DNA from: Pseudomonadota bacterium | Lineage (GTDB): Bacteria > Desulfobacterota > Desulfobulbia > Desulfobulbales > SURF-16 | Direction: 5' to 3' | Assembly: GCA_018816555.1 (NCBI GenBank) | Contig: JAHIVT010000123.1 | Span: forward strand, 1 to 44,846 | DNA length: 44,846 nt | Shown: one piece after another, positions 16,012-24,281 of the stretch | How the letters are laid out: each line of letters opens with the position of its first letter | Position numbering within the stretch: the stretch's first letter is position 1 | Made by a program: the position numbers and the translations under genes | Notes under the pieces: model-generated | What the model was told of the DNA's origin: nothing | Seen by the model: the letters and a program-made list of their open reading frames with translations, nothing else | Database searches by the model: none

Positions 16012-17172
16012 TTACGTTACGGACAACAAAAGAGAAACGGTAGTCCCTTGACCGGCTATTGAATCCAAGAGAATCTCCCCTCCATGTTCATAAACGACTT
16101 TTTGAGTAACGAGAAGGCCGAGCCCTATACCTCGTCCTGGTTTGGTAGTAAAAAATCTTTGGAAGAGTTGCCCCTTTACCTCATCAGTCATGCCGCATCC
16201 ATTATCCGTGACTGTGATGTGGATGGTTTTACCGTGATCGGCGCCGGTCCTGATCCTGGTCTTAACAACGACCTCCCACTTCTTGGAAAGATCGACATCA
16301 TAAATGCAAGCATCAATAGCATTTGAAATCAGATTCACCAATGCCCGACGCATACCGTCATACTCAATATCAGCCTCTTTGAGGTCAGGATCCAGGTCCA
16401 TGCTCAACTTAACCTTATGAACTCCAGCCTCTTCTTTAAAAATTCTCATTACTTCCGGTACAATTTCATTAAGTCTGCAAGAACCGCGTTGGGGCGCCGT
16501 CTGTTTCGCATACCTTAACAAATCAAGGACAAGATCCGAGACTCGCTCTATATTGTGTTGAAACATGGCCCAACCCTCCTCCATCATATCGGGTTTTTCT
16601 TTAGTCATGCCTGTGTGGACCATATAGATGCCGCCGCCGAGTCCGGTCATGATATTCTTGATATAATGCGCCAATCCAGACACTGTCTCTCCAATGCTGG
16701 CAAGGCGCTCGGTTTTTACCAGCTCGTCCTGGGCCTGCCTGAGGCCAAGCTTGCATTCCTCAACCTTTTTCTCTAAATTATCGGTATAATCCTTTAACTG
16801 TTCGCACATGGCCAACTTTTTCTTAGCCCTTTCAAGCGAAACCATTAAAACTTCATCCCGCAGCGGTTTAGTGACGAAATCCGATGCCCCATGCTGGAGG
16901 GCAGCTATGGCGGTATCCATATCTCCGTGGCCGGTGATGACAATGACTTCCACCTCTTTGTTCAAGGTCTTGATCCTCTTAAGCACCTCAATGCCGTCAA
17001 TGCCTGGCATCTTAATGTCGGTCAGAACGAGTTGAGGACATTGTTCCTTGAAAATCTCCAGGGCCTTTTCACCGTTCTCGGCCGTCAACACATCATATCC
17101 TTCGCTGGATAAAGAGAGTTTCAACATCTCCAGGATAGGCCGCTCATCATCAATGACCAATATCTTTGTCAT
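16012..17172 (-). CDS. Hybrid response regulator-histidine kinase (receiver N-terminal, HisKA with HYIKN box)
   Basis: 386 residues. The N-terminal receiver (1-120) has D8-D9 region, phospho-acceptor D52 (LTDIKMPGIDG), Thr (VITGHGDMD) and Lys (VTKPL). A coiled linker (LKDYTDNLEKKVEECKLGLR) leads to a dimerisation domain in which H169 is followed by Tyr (GLAHYIKNIMTGLGGGIYMV), not the usual Glu/Asp. HATPase_c motifs follow: N box LVNLISNAIDAC, G1 TDNGCGMTDE, G2 GRGIGLGLLVTQ. It overlaps the 799-residue kinase gene by four bases (ATGA) and is probably its partner. Two paralogues lie at 19587 and 24274. Confidence 0.92.
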   Translation of the reverse strand: MTKILVIDDERPILEMLKLSLSSEGYDVLTAENGEKALEIFKEQCPQLVLTDIKMPGIDGIEVLKRIKTLNKEVEVIVITGHGDMDTAIAALQHGASDFVTKPLRDEVLMVSLERAKKKLAMCEQLKDYTDNLEKKVEECKLGLRQAQDELVKTERLASIGETVSGLAHYIKNIMTGLGGGIYMVHTGMTKEKPDMMEEGWAMFQHNIERVSDLVLDLLRYAKQTAPQRGSCRLNEIVPEVMRIFKEEAGVHKVKLSMDLDPDLKEADIEYDGMRRALVNLISNAIDACIYDVDLSKKWEVVVKTRIRTGADHGKTIHITVTDNGCGMTDEVKGQLFQRFFTTKPGRGIGLGLLVTQKVVYEHGGEILLDSIAGQGTTVSLLLSVT

Positions 17173-19568
17173 TTAGACGCACCCTCTTCTTGATAGGCCG
17201 GAAAGCGAACCGTAAATGTAGTGCCCACTCCCAAGACTGATTCCACGCTGATATCGCCCTGAAAATCTTTCACCAGATTATAGGTGATAGAAAGCCCCAG
17301 ACCGGTTCCTTTGCCCACTTCTTTTGTCGTAAAAAACGGTTCGAATATTTTTTCGCGGACATGTTTTGATATACCCGTACCGGTATCCGAGACCAGGGCC
17401 ACCACCATACCATCTTTTTCGTGGGTGGAAATTGTGAGTTTTTTAATTTCCTTTGATTCATCTGCATCCAAAGCATCTCTGGCATTGGTAACCAGATTCA
17501 GAAAAATCTGCTCCAGCCGGTTCTTGTCGCTCATGATCTTAGGCAGATCTTTACCCAGTTTGAGAATTACCTCGATATTTCGCAATTTGAGTTGCTGGCC
17601 CATAATCGTAAAGACATCTTCTATCGGTTTATTTAAATCAACCGGGTAGACCCTAAAATCACTTCTCCTGCCAAAGTCCCGTAAATGGTTGATAATAGTG
17701 GCAGCGCGATCCACCTGCTCGTTTATGTTGCGGCTCACTGTCAAGAGTTGATCCTCGGAGACATGCTTTCCCCGCCGGATCATTTTAGCAAGAAAATCGC
17801 TTCCTACCCGGATAACGTTCAGAGGCTGATTAAGCTCATGGGCGATACCGGTTGCCATCTCACCAAGGGTAGCCATTTTGCCTGCCTGGATCAACTGGGC
17901 ATCCCGTTCAAGACCGCGGGTAATATCCACGGTTCTAATAATGAGGGACAGACCAAGGCCTTCATGATGCAGCTTTCGAAACTTGCCGACACGGGCATGT
18001 AAATCAACAAAAAAATGACCGCCGTCTTTTTTGCGAGCCCATAGCTTGTGCATAAAGCCATATTCGTTATTAGAGGCAAGTTTGCGAAGCTCTTCACTGA
18101 TGCGCTGGTTGTCATCATTATTGAAGAGATCAATAAAGGACGTTCCCAGCAATTCCTTGCGGGAAGATTGATATTTTTCCGCAGCCTGCTTGTTTAAATC
18201 GAGGATTCTGGCCGTTTTCATCTCAACCATGAACAGCGGATTCGGGTCATAATTAAACAAGACCCGATACTTTTGTTCAGAGGCCTTTAATTCCTCTACA
18301 GCCCTCTTCCTCTCATATATTTCAAGCTGTAGCTGCTCAATAGCCATCATCAGTTCGGCTGTGCGCTCCCCGACTCGTTGCTCCAGACCGTCACGAGCCT
18401 CCAGCAGCTCCTGTTCCACTATTTTTCGGGATGTAATATCATGTAAAATGTGAACACTGCCCTTTGGTGTGCCGTTGAGGTTTGAGTAGATAGCCGCGCT
18501 GATGCTGACGTCCAGGATTTTACCTTCTTTGGTATGTCGCCGGCTTTCTATACCCGAGAAGCTTTTTCCCGACCGCACCTTATCGATCATCATTCTGGTT
18601 TCCGGCCAATTTTCCTCCGGGACATAATCCAGTTTCTGTCCCAGTCGCTCCTCCGGCGTCCAGCCGAACACCTGCGTGAAGGCCGGATTAATATAGGTGC
18701 ATTTGCCCTCCATATCATAGACAACAACAGGGTCAGGACATGCATCCAACATCGTGCGATATCGCTCTTCGCTCTCATGGAGTGCATCCTCGGCCTGTCG
18801 GTGCCTGATGACTCTCCCCAGTCGCTTGGCAATCATATTAACGAGATCTCTCTCTTCCTTCAGAAAAGGGCTCTTGTAATCCACCGATTCATCATGAAGA
18901 TAACAGACTTCCACCAAGCCCACACGTTGGCCGTGTATGACAATGTTACTACTTAGATTCCATTCCGTTTTTTTATAATTTTCAGTCAGATATTCCTGAT
19001 TCTGATAAGTAATGCGAGCGCATGCAATTTCCTGATACTGAAAGGCGGGGGGAATGAGATCTACCATCCCCTGAAAAATTTCTTCAAATGATGTGTCAAG
19101 TCTTTCAATAAGATCGGAGACACCGAAAAGACAGTGTAATTCTTTGACTCTTTTGTTAAGATCTTGCGTCTTCTTCCGTAGTGCATTCCCTCTTAGTTCC
19201 AACTCGGCAAGCATTTCTTCTTCAATCTTAAAGACATCCCAGAAAAGCCGGGCCGCCATATGATCCATCAAGCGGATATGGGCCGGCTTGGTGCGGGAGA
19301 TCTCCTCGGCGATCTCATCGCGGCCCGTCAGCTCAATGATCATATTGAGAACTTTTAACTTATAGAGATCCCGGTAATCCGTAGTCGTATAAATCCGGTG
19401 TTCCTGGGCGTAACGGTACCCTACCGTTTCAGGATTGGTATCCGACACCGCTATGATATTCATATGAAGCTGATCAAGCTTTTCAGCAAAGATCATATCC
19501 ATAAGCGCCTTGCATCCAGGACCGCCGCCGACAATTGCCACATTAATTGTTTTAGTTCGATTCTTCAT
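17169..19568 (-). CDS. Sensor histidine kinase with N-terminal Rossmann-like domain, GAF-like and two PAS domains
   Basis: 799 residues, soluble. Residues 7-115 form a nucleotide-binding Rossmann-like domain: beta strand [11 protein letters not shown] with a glycine-rich loop, [20 protein letters not shown], and [20 protein letters not shown], similar to the N-terminal halves of dehydrogenases and DapB-like proteins. A GAF-like region (about 143-255), two PAS domains (about 262-385 and 428-553), HisKA with H577 ([18 protein letters not shown]) and HATPase_c ([30 protein letters not shown]) follow. I infer sensing of a dinucleotide (NAD(H)/NADP(H)) or another nucleotide. It starts 18 bp after the receiver-kinase at 19587 and overlaps the next one, giving a three-gene phosphorelay operon. 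Confidence 0.9.
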   Translation of the reverse strand: MKNRTKTINVAIVGGGPGCKALMDMIFAEKLDQLHMNIIAVSDTNPETVGYRYAQEHRIYTTTDYRDLYKLKVLNMIIELTGRDEIAEEISRTKPAHIRLMDHMAARLFWDVFKIEEEMLAELELRGNALRKKTQDLNKRVKELHCLFGVSDLIERLDTSFEEIFQGMVDLIPPAFQYQEIACARITYQNQEYLTENYKKTEWNLSSNIVIHGQRVGLVEVCYLHDESVDYKSPFLKEERDLVNMIAKRLGRVIRHRQAEDALHESEERYRTMLDACPDPVVVYDMEGKCTYINPAFTQVFGWTPEERLGQKLDYVPEENWPETRMMIDKVRSGKSFSGIESRRHTKEGKILDVSISAAIYSNLNGTPKGSVHILHDITSRKIVEQELLEARDGLEQRVGERTAELMMAIEQLQLEIYERKRAVEELKASEQKYRVLFNYDPNPLFMVEMKTARILDLNKQAAEKYQSSRKELLGTSFIDLFNNDDNQRISEELRKLASNNEYGFMHKLWARKKDGGHFFVDLHARVGKFRKLHHEGLGLSLIIRTVDITRGLERDAQLIQAGKMATLGEMATGIAHELNQPLNVIRVGSDFLAKMIRRGKHVSEDQLLTVSRNINEQVDRAATIINHLRDFGRRSDFRVYPVDLNKPIEDVFTIMGQQLKLRNIEVILKLGKDLPKIMSDKNRLEQIFLNLVTNARDALDADESKEIKKLTISTHEKDGMVVALVSDTGTGISKHVREKIFEPFFTTKEVGKGTGLGLSITYNLVKDFQGDISVESVLGVGTTFTVRFPAYQEEGASK

Positions 19569-19570
19569 TT

Positions 19571-20510
19571 GATTATCAGTAATTGCTTAAGACTTTTGCA
19601 TATACCGGTTGAACCTCACGGAAAAGGTCGTTCCCTGCCCGACCTCCGACTCAACCGAGACCTCTCCGCCCTGTTCATTTACTATCTTCTGGGTGATGAG
19701 AAGACCGAGTCCTGTGCCGCGGCCCGCCTTGGTGCTGAAAAATCTGGTAAAAAGCTTGGCCTTTACCTCATCCGTCATCCCCGCTCCATTATCAATGACT
19801 TGAAAAAGAATGACCTCGCCTGAACCTGCATCGCTTTCGAGCCTGGTCTTTACCTTGACTTCCCAGACCTTTGATGTATCTATATCGTAAAGACAGGCAT
19901 CAATGGCATTCGAGATAAGATTCAGCAAGACATCATTGATACCGTCCTGGTCTAACAAGGCCTCTTTCAGGTTCGGATCCAGGTCCGTGCTGAGCTTTAC
20001 CCCGTGTTGACCGGCCTTCTCTCTCATGAGCTCAACGCCTTCTAAGACTATCTTGTTGGGACTGCATACGGTTGGCTCAGGCAGCCTTTCCTTTGAATAT
20101 TTCAATAGATCAAGCACCAGATCCGAAACCTTCTCAATATTGCGGCGGACCATGCCCCATCCATCTTGCTGCATACGGGCTTTTCCCTTGGCCATGCCTA
20201 CGTCGACCATATACATGCCCCCACGCAGGCCTGTCAGGATATTTTTAATGTAATGGGCCAGTCCGGCGACGGTTTCCCCTATGGTGGCAAGACGTTCGCT
20301 TTCCATCAATTCTTCCTGAGCCTGCCTGAGCTCCAGTGTACGCTCTTCGATTTTCTGCTCTAAATTCTTGGTATAATCCTTTAACTGGCTGCTCATGGCA
20401 ATCTTCTGCTTAGCCCTTTCAAGGGCAAGAAGCAGCGCTTCAAATCGTACCGGCTTGTTAATGAAATCCGAGGCTCCGTACTTGAGCGACTCAATCGCGG
20501 AGTCCATATC
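19571..20510 (-). repeat. Inverted copy 1 of a 940-bp duplicated segment
   Basis: Read on the minus strand, this segment matches 24529-25468 on the plus strand with no net length difference. Over about 230 bases aligned by eye, roughly 94% are identical. The match begins at GATATGGACTCCGC inside the receiver domain and runs 16 bases past the stop codon (through TAAGCAATTACTGATAATC), where it ends abruptly just before the start of the 799-residue kinase gene. Confidence 0.88.
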
Positions 20511-20765
20511 GCCGTGTCCCGTCACGACAATGACTTCCGTATCCTTATCTATGGCTTTTATCCTGCGAAGAACCTCCAAGCCTTCTATCTCGGGCATTTT
20601 AATATCGGTAATAACAAGATTGATGCCTCCTCCTTCTTTCTCGAAAATTTCCAGCCCTTCTTTGCCGTTTTCAGCAGTTATGACTTCATATCCTTCACTC
20701 GTGAGAAAGATATCCAATACTTCCAGAATGGCACGTTCATCATCAATTATGAGAAGTTTTGTCAT
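19587..20765 (-). CDS. Hybrid response regulator-histidine kinase, paralogue 2 (HYIKN box)
   Basis: 392 residues from ATG 20765; an in-frame upstream extension lacks a good start and shows no conserved domain. Receiver 1-125 with D54 (VITDIKMPEIEG), coiled linker (YTKNLEQKIEERTLELRQAQ), H171 in GLAHYIKNILTGLRGGMYMV, and ATPase motifs LLNLISNAIDACL, IDNGAGMTDE, GRGTGLGLLITQ. From residue 86 to the end it is nearly identical to the protein at 24274, while the first 85 residues differ, showing duplication plus recombination. Upstream, GACCTCGT is repeated directly at 20773-20780 and 20794-20801 (21 bp apart), a possible regulator site. First gene of the 20765-16012 operon. Confidence 0.92.
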   Translation of the reverse strand: MTKLLIIDDERAILEVLDIFLTSEGYEVITAENGKEGLEIFEKEGGGINLVITDIKMPEIEGLEVLRRIKAIDKDTEVIVVTGHGDMDSAIESLKYGASDFINKPVRFEALLLALERAKQKIAMSSQLKDYTKNLEQKIEERTLELRQAQEELMESERLATIGETVAGLAHYIKNILTGLRGGMYMVDVGMAKGKARMQQDGWGMVRRNIEKVSDLVLDLLKYSKERLPEPTVCSPNKIVLEGVELMREKAGQHGVKLSTDLDPNLKEALLDQDGINDVLLNLISNAIDACLYDIDTSKVWEVKVKTRLESDAGSGEVILFQVIDNGAGMTDEVKAKLFTRFFSTKAGRGTGLGLLITQKIVNEQGGEVSVESEVGQGTTFSVRFNRYMQKS

Positions 20766-20963
20766 TGAAACGGACCTCGTCTGTGTAAAAACAGACCTCG
20801 TTAGCGTACATCTAAAAAGATGCGACTTTTTTGGACATGAGGAAATACATAATGAAGAAAAATTGTAAAACTCCAATCAAAAGGCCAAATGCATCAATTT
20901 TCACATTTTTCAATGTTTAATTTTTGATCGAAATACAATAAAAATAAACTTGTTATAATATGA

Positions 20964-22949
20964 TTAAAGTTTAGGGTTTAGGAGGTCTGAAATAGGAAAA
21001 CTCAGTTCTAATATAGTGCCGGTGTCAGAGGTTGACTTAACAGAAATATCACCGCCAAAATCCTTTACTATTCTGTATACAATTGAAAGTCCTAATCCGG
21101 TTCCCTTGCCCACTTCTTTTGTCGTAAAAAAGGGGTCAAATATTTTCTTGAAGATTTGATCCGGTATACCTGGACCGGTATCAGAAACAAGGACGACCAC
21201 TTTACCCTCCTCTTCATGAGTGGTGATGGTAAGTCTTTTTTCCGTTCCCGGACCTTTCGCTTCCATCGCTTCTCTGGCATTGGTAACCAGATTCAGAAAA
21301 ATCTGTTCCAGCAGGTTTTTACTGGCCAGGATCTTTGGCAGACCTTCATCCAGTTGGAGGTCAACCTCAATGCCCCGCGATTTCAACTGGCTTCCTAAGA
21401 AGGAAAATACAGCCAGAATCGATTCGTTTAAATCCAGTGGATAAGATCTGGAGGCGTTTTTACAGCCAAATTCACGCAAATGATCGATGATCTTGGCGGC
21501 CCGATCCACCTGACAGCATATGTTACGGCTGACCTTTAATAATTTGTCCTCGGAGATCTTCTTTTTCTTCTCGATCGATTTGGCAAAAATATCAGACCCC
21601 AACCTGATCACGTTTAAAGGCTGGTTGAGTTCATGGGCAATGCCGGTGGCCATCTCTCCCAAGGTGGTCATTATACCTGCATGGGCAATCTGGGCTTCCT
21701 GCTCCAGACGTCTCGTGATGTCAACCGTCCGGATAATATAGAAGGGTCCCGATGACTTCCGCTTTTTTTGAAACTCTGTAATCCGGGCATGGAGATCAAT
21801 AAAAAAATGATGCCCGTCTTTTTTCCGTGTCTCTATCCTCGGCAGGATGACTTCGCGTTCCTTTTGGGCGGCTGAGCGGAGTTCCTGCCAGAGTTGATCC
21901 GCATGTTCGGGATCAAGAAGGTTGAGAAAGGACATATCTGACAATTCCCGAGAACTGTATTGATACTTGATGCCGGCCTGCTTATTTGCATCCAGGATCA
22001 TGGTTGAGTCGGCATCAACCCTGAAAAGAGGATTTGGATCGTAATCAAACAGAAAACGATATTTTTCCTCTGATGCCCTCAAGTCCTTCTCTATCGATTC
22101 ACGTTCATTAATTTCATACTGCAACAGCTCATTTGCATGCTTTAATTCAGCCGTACGCTCTCTGACACGATGTTCAAGCATATCGCGTGTATTACGTAAC
22201 TCCTCCTCGGCACGCTTTCGTTCCGTAATATCAACAATATTGCCCAAGATCGCCTTGTTTCCCTTATATTCTATGCATGTATTTCTCCTTAAAACCCATA
22301 TCGTCTCACCGTCCTTTGTCAGGCCTTTGGCTTCATACTCCGAGGGAGCTTCTTCCCCCAGCAATCGTTTTTCCTTTATCTTTTCGGTCAAAGGCCTGTG
22401 TTCGGGATGAACCAGTCTCCAGGATTCTATGCCAATTATTTCGTTTTTTGAATATCTGTAAGTCTCGACAAACTTGTTATTGGCAAATGCAATTTTTCCA
22501 TCCTGGTCGATAATATAGATCCCGGTGAGTGAATTCTCAACCAATGTGCCATACTTTTCCTCAGCTTCTATGAGAGCCGTCTCGGATTGCTTGCTTTGAG
22601 TAATTTCCTGCACAACTTCAACCATTTCGGTGAAGCGGTCATTTATCTTCTTGATCGGATAGCCGCGAATAAGCCATACTCGACCATCCGGTGTTGTCAT
22701 CTCCATTTCCTGTGGCAGGCCTGTTTCATGAGCCCTTTCAACGGGACAACCTGTGCATGGTTTATCGCGTCTGGCCCAAATCTCGAAACAGTTACGTCCT
22801 ACAATTTTTTCAAGGGGCAAACCAATGGTCTCGGAAGCAGCTTTATTGGCCCAGAGAACTTTATGCCCGGTATCTTGAAGCACAAGATGCTCTAAAAGGC
22901 TGTCAAGAATAACTTCCTTTTCGATTTCCTTGTTTTTCACTGCTAACAT
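20964..22949 (-). CDS. PAS-PAS-PAS sensor histidine kinase
   Basis: 661 residues from ATG 22949 (a TTG at 22988 is in frame but has no better ribosome binding site). Three PAS domains lie at about 15-118, 130-245 and 292-412. The first contains a Cys pair (C65, C68 in KPCTGCPV) in the GRNCFEIW context common in PAS kinases of anaerobes, and could sense redox or bind a metal. HisKA has H439 ([18 protein letters not shown]); HATPase_c has [21 protein letters not shown] and [10 protein letters not shown]. The catalytic half resembles that of the 799-residue kinase. No membrane segment. It lies about 200 bp upstream of the receiver-kinase at 19587 and could form one transcript with it. Confidence 0.92.
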   Translation of the reverse strand: MLAVKNKEIEKEVILDSLLEHLVLQDTGHKVLWANKAASETIGLPLEKIVGRNCFEIWARRDKPCTGCPVERAHETGLPQEMEMTTPDGRVWLIRGYPIKKINDRFTEMVEVVQEITQSKQSETALIEAEEKYGTLVENSLTGIYIIDQDGKIAFANNKFVETYRYSKNEIIGIESWRLVHPEHRPLTEKIKEKRLLGEEAPSEYEAKGLTKDGETIWVLRRNTCIEYKGNKAILGNIVDITERKRAEEELRNTRDMLEHRVRERTAELKHANELLQYEINERESIEKDLRASEEKYRFLFDYDPNPLFRVDADSTMILDANKQAGIKYQYSSRELSDMSFLNLLDPEHADQLWQELRSAAQKEREVILPRIETRKKDGHHFFIDLHARITEFQKKRKSSGPFYIIRTVDITRRLEQEAQIAHAGIMTTLGEMATGIAHELNQPLNVIRLGSDIFAKSIEKKKKISEDKLLKVSRNICCQVDRAAKIIDHLREFGCKNASRSYPLDLNESILAVFSFLGSQLKSRGIEVDLQLDEGLPKILASKNLLEQIFLNLVTNAREAMEAKGPGTEKRLTITTHEEEGKVVVLVSDTGPGIPDQIFKKIFDPFFTTKEVGKGTGLGLSIVYRIVKDFGGDISVKSTSDTGTILELSFPISDLLNPKL

Positions 22950-23019
22950 GGCAAAAAACCCATTGTAAAAAAGACACTTTTTGAGCAATTAATTATCCGA
23001 ATTTACTATATCATAGACC

Positions 23020-23048
23020 TTGACATAATCAACTGTAAGATGATAAAT
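23020..23048 (+). promoter_or_regulatory. Candidate sigma-70 promoter of the receiver gene at 23156
   Basis: TTGACA at 23020-23025 with an AT-rich -10-like sequence (GATAAAT, 23042-23048) after a 16-17 bp spacer. It lies in the divergent gap between the kinase at 22949 and the receiver gene, oriented toward the latter. Confidence 0.4.
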
Positions 23049-23155
23049 ATCAACGTAACTATATGTCTTGTTTATGAGGCGTCATAATTTCCAACATACT
23101 ATTATCAAGTCAAGATTTGCCAAGGAATTAAAGGATTTCTCTGAGGAGGAACAAA

Positions 23156-23590
23156 ATGACGAAAAAAATATTAATTGTTGACGATGAGCCGGATATTAGA
23201 ACCTTTATCAGCGCTGTCTTAGAAGAGCATGGTTATGCAACCATAGGCGCTAATAACGGGGTAGAAGGGTTGGAACTTTTGCGTAAAGAGACTCCGGATC
23301 TGGTATTGCTGGACCTGATGATGCCTAAAAAAAGCGGCATCAGCATGTTTCAAGAGTTGAGAAAGGACCCGAATTTGAGCAATATTCCAGTGGTTGTCCA
23401 AACAGGAGTTTCCGAGGTGACAGGAGTTGATTTTAGGAACTTTATGTATCAACAACCATTACGTGATGAGAAGAAATTTGTTGAAAGCACGGGTCTGACA
23501 AAATACACGATACCGGATGGTTATATTGAAAAACCGATTGATCCTGATGAGCTGATCAAGGCTGTTAAGAAAGCCTTAAAAGAAGAGTAA
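23156..23590 (+). CDS. Response regulator receiver protein with a long beta4-alpha4 insertion
   Basis: 144 residues, a single receiver domain. The acidic pair is D9-D10 and the phospho-acceptor is D53 (LLDLMMPKKSG). Between the switch threonine (VVVQTGVSE) and the conserved Lys (YIEKPIDPDE) lies an insertion of about 20 residues (DFRNFMYQQPLRDEKKFVES) absent from ordinary receivers. The ribosome binding site GAGGAGG is strong. It is divergent from the PAS kinase at 22949 and followed by a broken region, so its original partner may be lost. No output domain. Confidence 0.92.
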   Translation: MTKKILIVDDEPDIRTFISAVLEEHGYATIGANNGVEGLELLRKETPDLVLLDLMMPKKSGISMFQELRKDPNLSNIPVVVQTGVSEVTGVDFRNFMYQQPLRDEKKFVESTGLTKYTIPDGYIEKPIDPDELIKAVKKALKEE

Positions 23591-23724
23591 TAAAGGCACA
23601 TTGCAAAGCCGTTTATTCTACGGTCATATTGGGGGGGGGTAAGGTTAAACCGCCGAAATTTCCGTGCGCGATTTTCACAGGCTGTTCCTGTCTGATTCAA
23701 CCCGCGCTTTTTAATGTTAAGTTT

Positions 23725-23844
23725 TCAACAAATATGGTTCAAATATCCTAGTAATTTAGCAATATTACGCACAGAAAGCCCATATCCCATCAATTCCTTT
23801 ATCCGCTCCACATTCTGATCAATCCTGCTTTTCTGCAAGGTGCC
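23725..23844 (-). pseudogene. Remnant of a recombinase/transposase-type HTH
   Basis: On the minus strand a short frame bounded by stops at 23845 and 23725 reads KSRIDQNVERIKELMGYGLS followed by VRNIAKLLGY. This looks like the C-terminal helix-turn-helix of serine resolvases or related transposases (RIxELxxxGLSxRxIAxxLG). No start codon, catalytic domain or inverted repeats remain. It could instead come from another regulator with the same fold. It abuts the gutted kinase and the duplication. Confidence 0.4.
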
Positions 23845-23845
23845 T

Positions 23846-24281
23846 TAGGATTTGCCCAGCGTCTGGCCCTGTGCCTTCTTCCTTGCCATGACCTCTCTGG
23901 TGCAGACTGATCAGATCACTCTCCAGTTCAGCAAATTGTTTTGCTCGGCCGCGTTTCTGGTGATCTCCTATTCCCTTTCCACCATGCTCACAAAACACAT
24001 CCGCGAGACCGATAAAAAAAGGCAATCGCTGCTCATCGATGAAGAGCACTCCAACAAACTGGCATCCATTGGCCGCCTGGCAGCCGGCGAGCCCATGAAA
24101 TTATTTTTACGACCAAAACGCCTGGCAATGGCTCAGGCTTCGGACTTTCAATAACTTATGGGCTGTTAAGAAACTCAGTGGGGAAATCACGGTAAGCTCC
24201 GAAGTCGGCGAGTGGGCTACCTATGAAATCCTTTTGCCGCGTAGACCCGACAACTCAGCAGAGAGAGATAACAATGAGTGA
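23846..24281 (+). pseudogene. Gutted sensor histidine kinase
   Basis: Fragments of one kinase survive in order. In the first frame, a hydrophobic segment (AAFLVISYSLSTMLTKHIRE) leads to TDKKRQSLLIDEEHSNKLAS and IGRLAAG, the normal run-up to the phospho-accepting His. There the coding sequence jumps, in another frame, to the ATPase G2 region: IFTTKTPGNGSGFGLSITYG. A further shift gives the C-terminus KKLSGEITVSSEVGEWATYE then ILLPRRP, ending in TGA at 24279-24281 inside the start of the next gene. So the H box, N box and G1 box are deleted and at least one frameshift is present. The N-terminus is also missing. The overlap with the downstream ATG shows that this kinase was once coupled to that receiver. 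Confidence 0.85.

Noticed and set aside
23631-23639. Run of nine G after the receiver gene, considered as a phase-variable tract
   Set aside because: It lies in no reading frame and not between promoter elements that I can identify; it may also be a sequencing-sensitive homopolymer.
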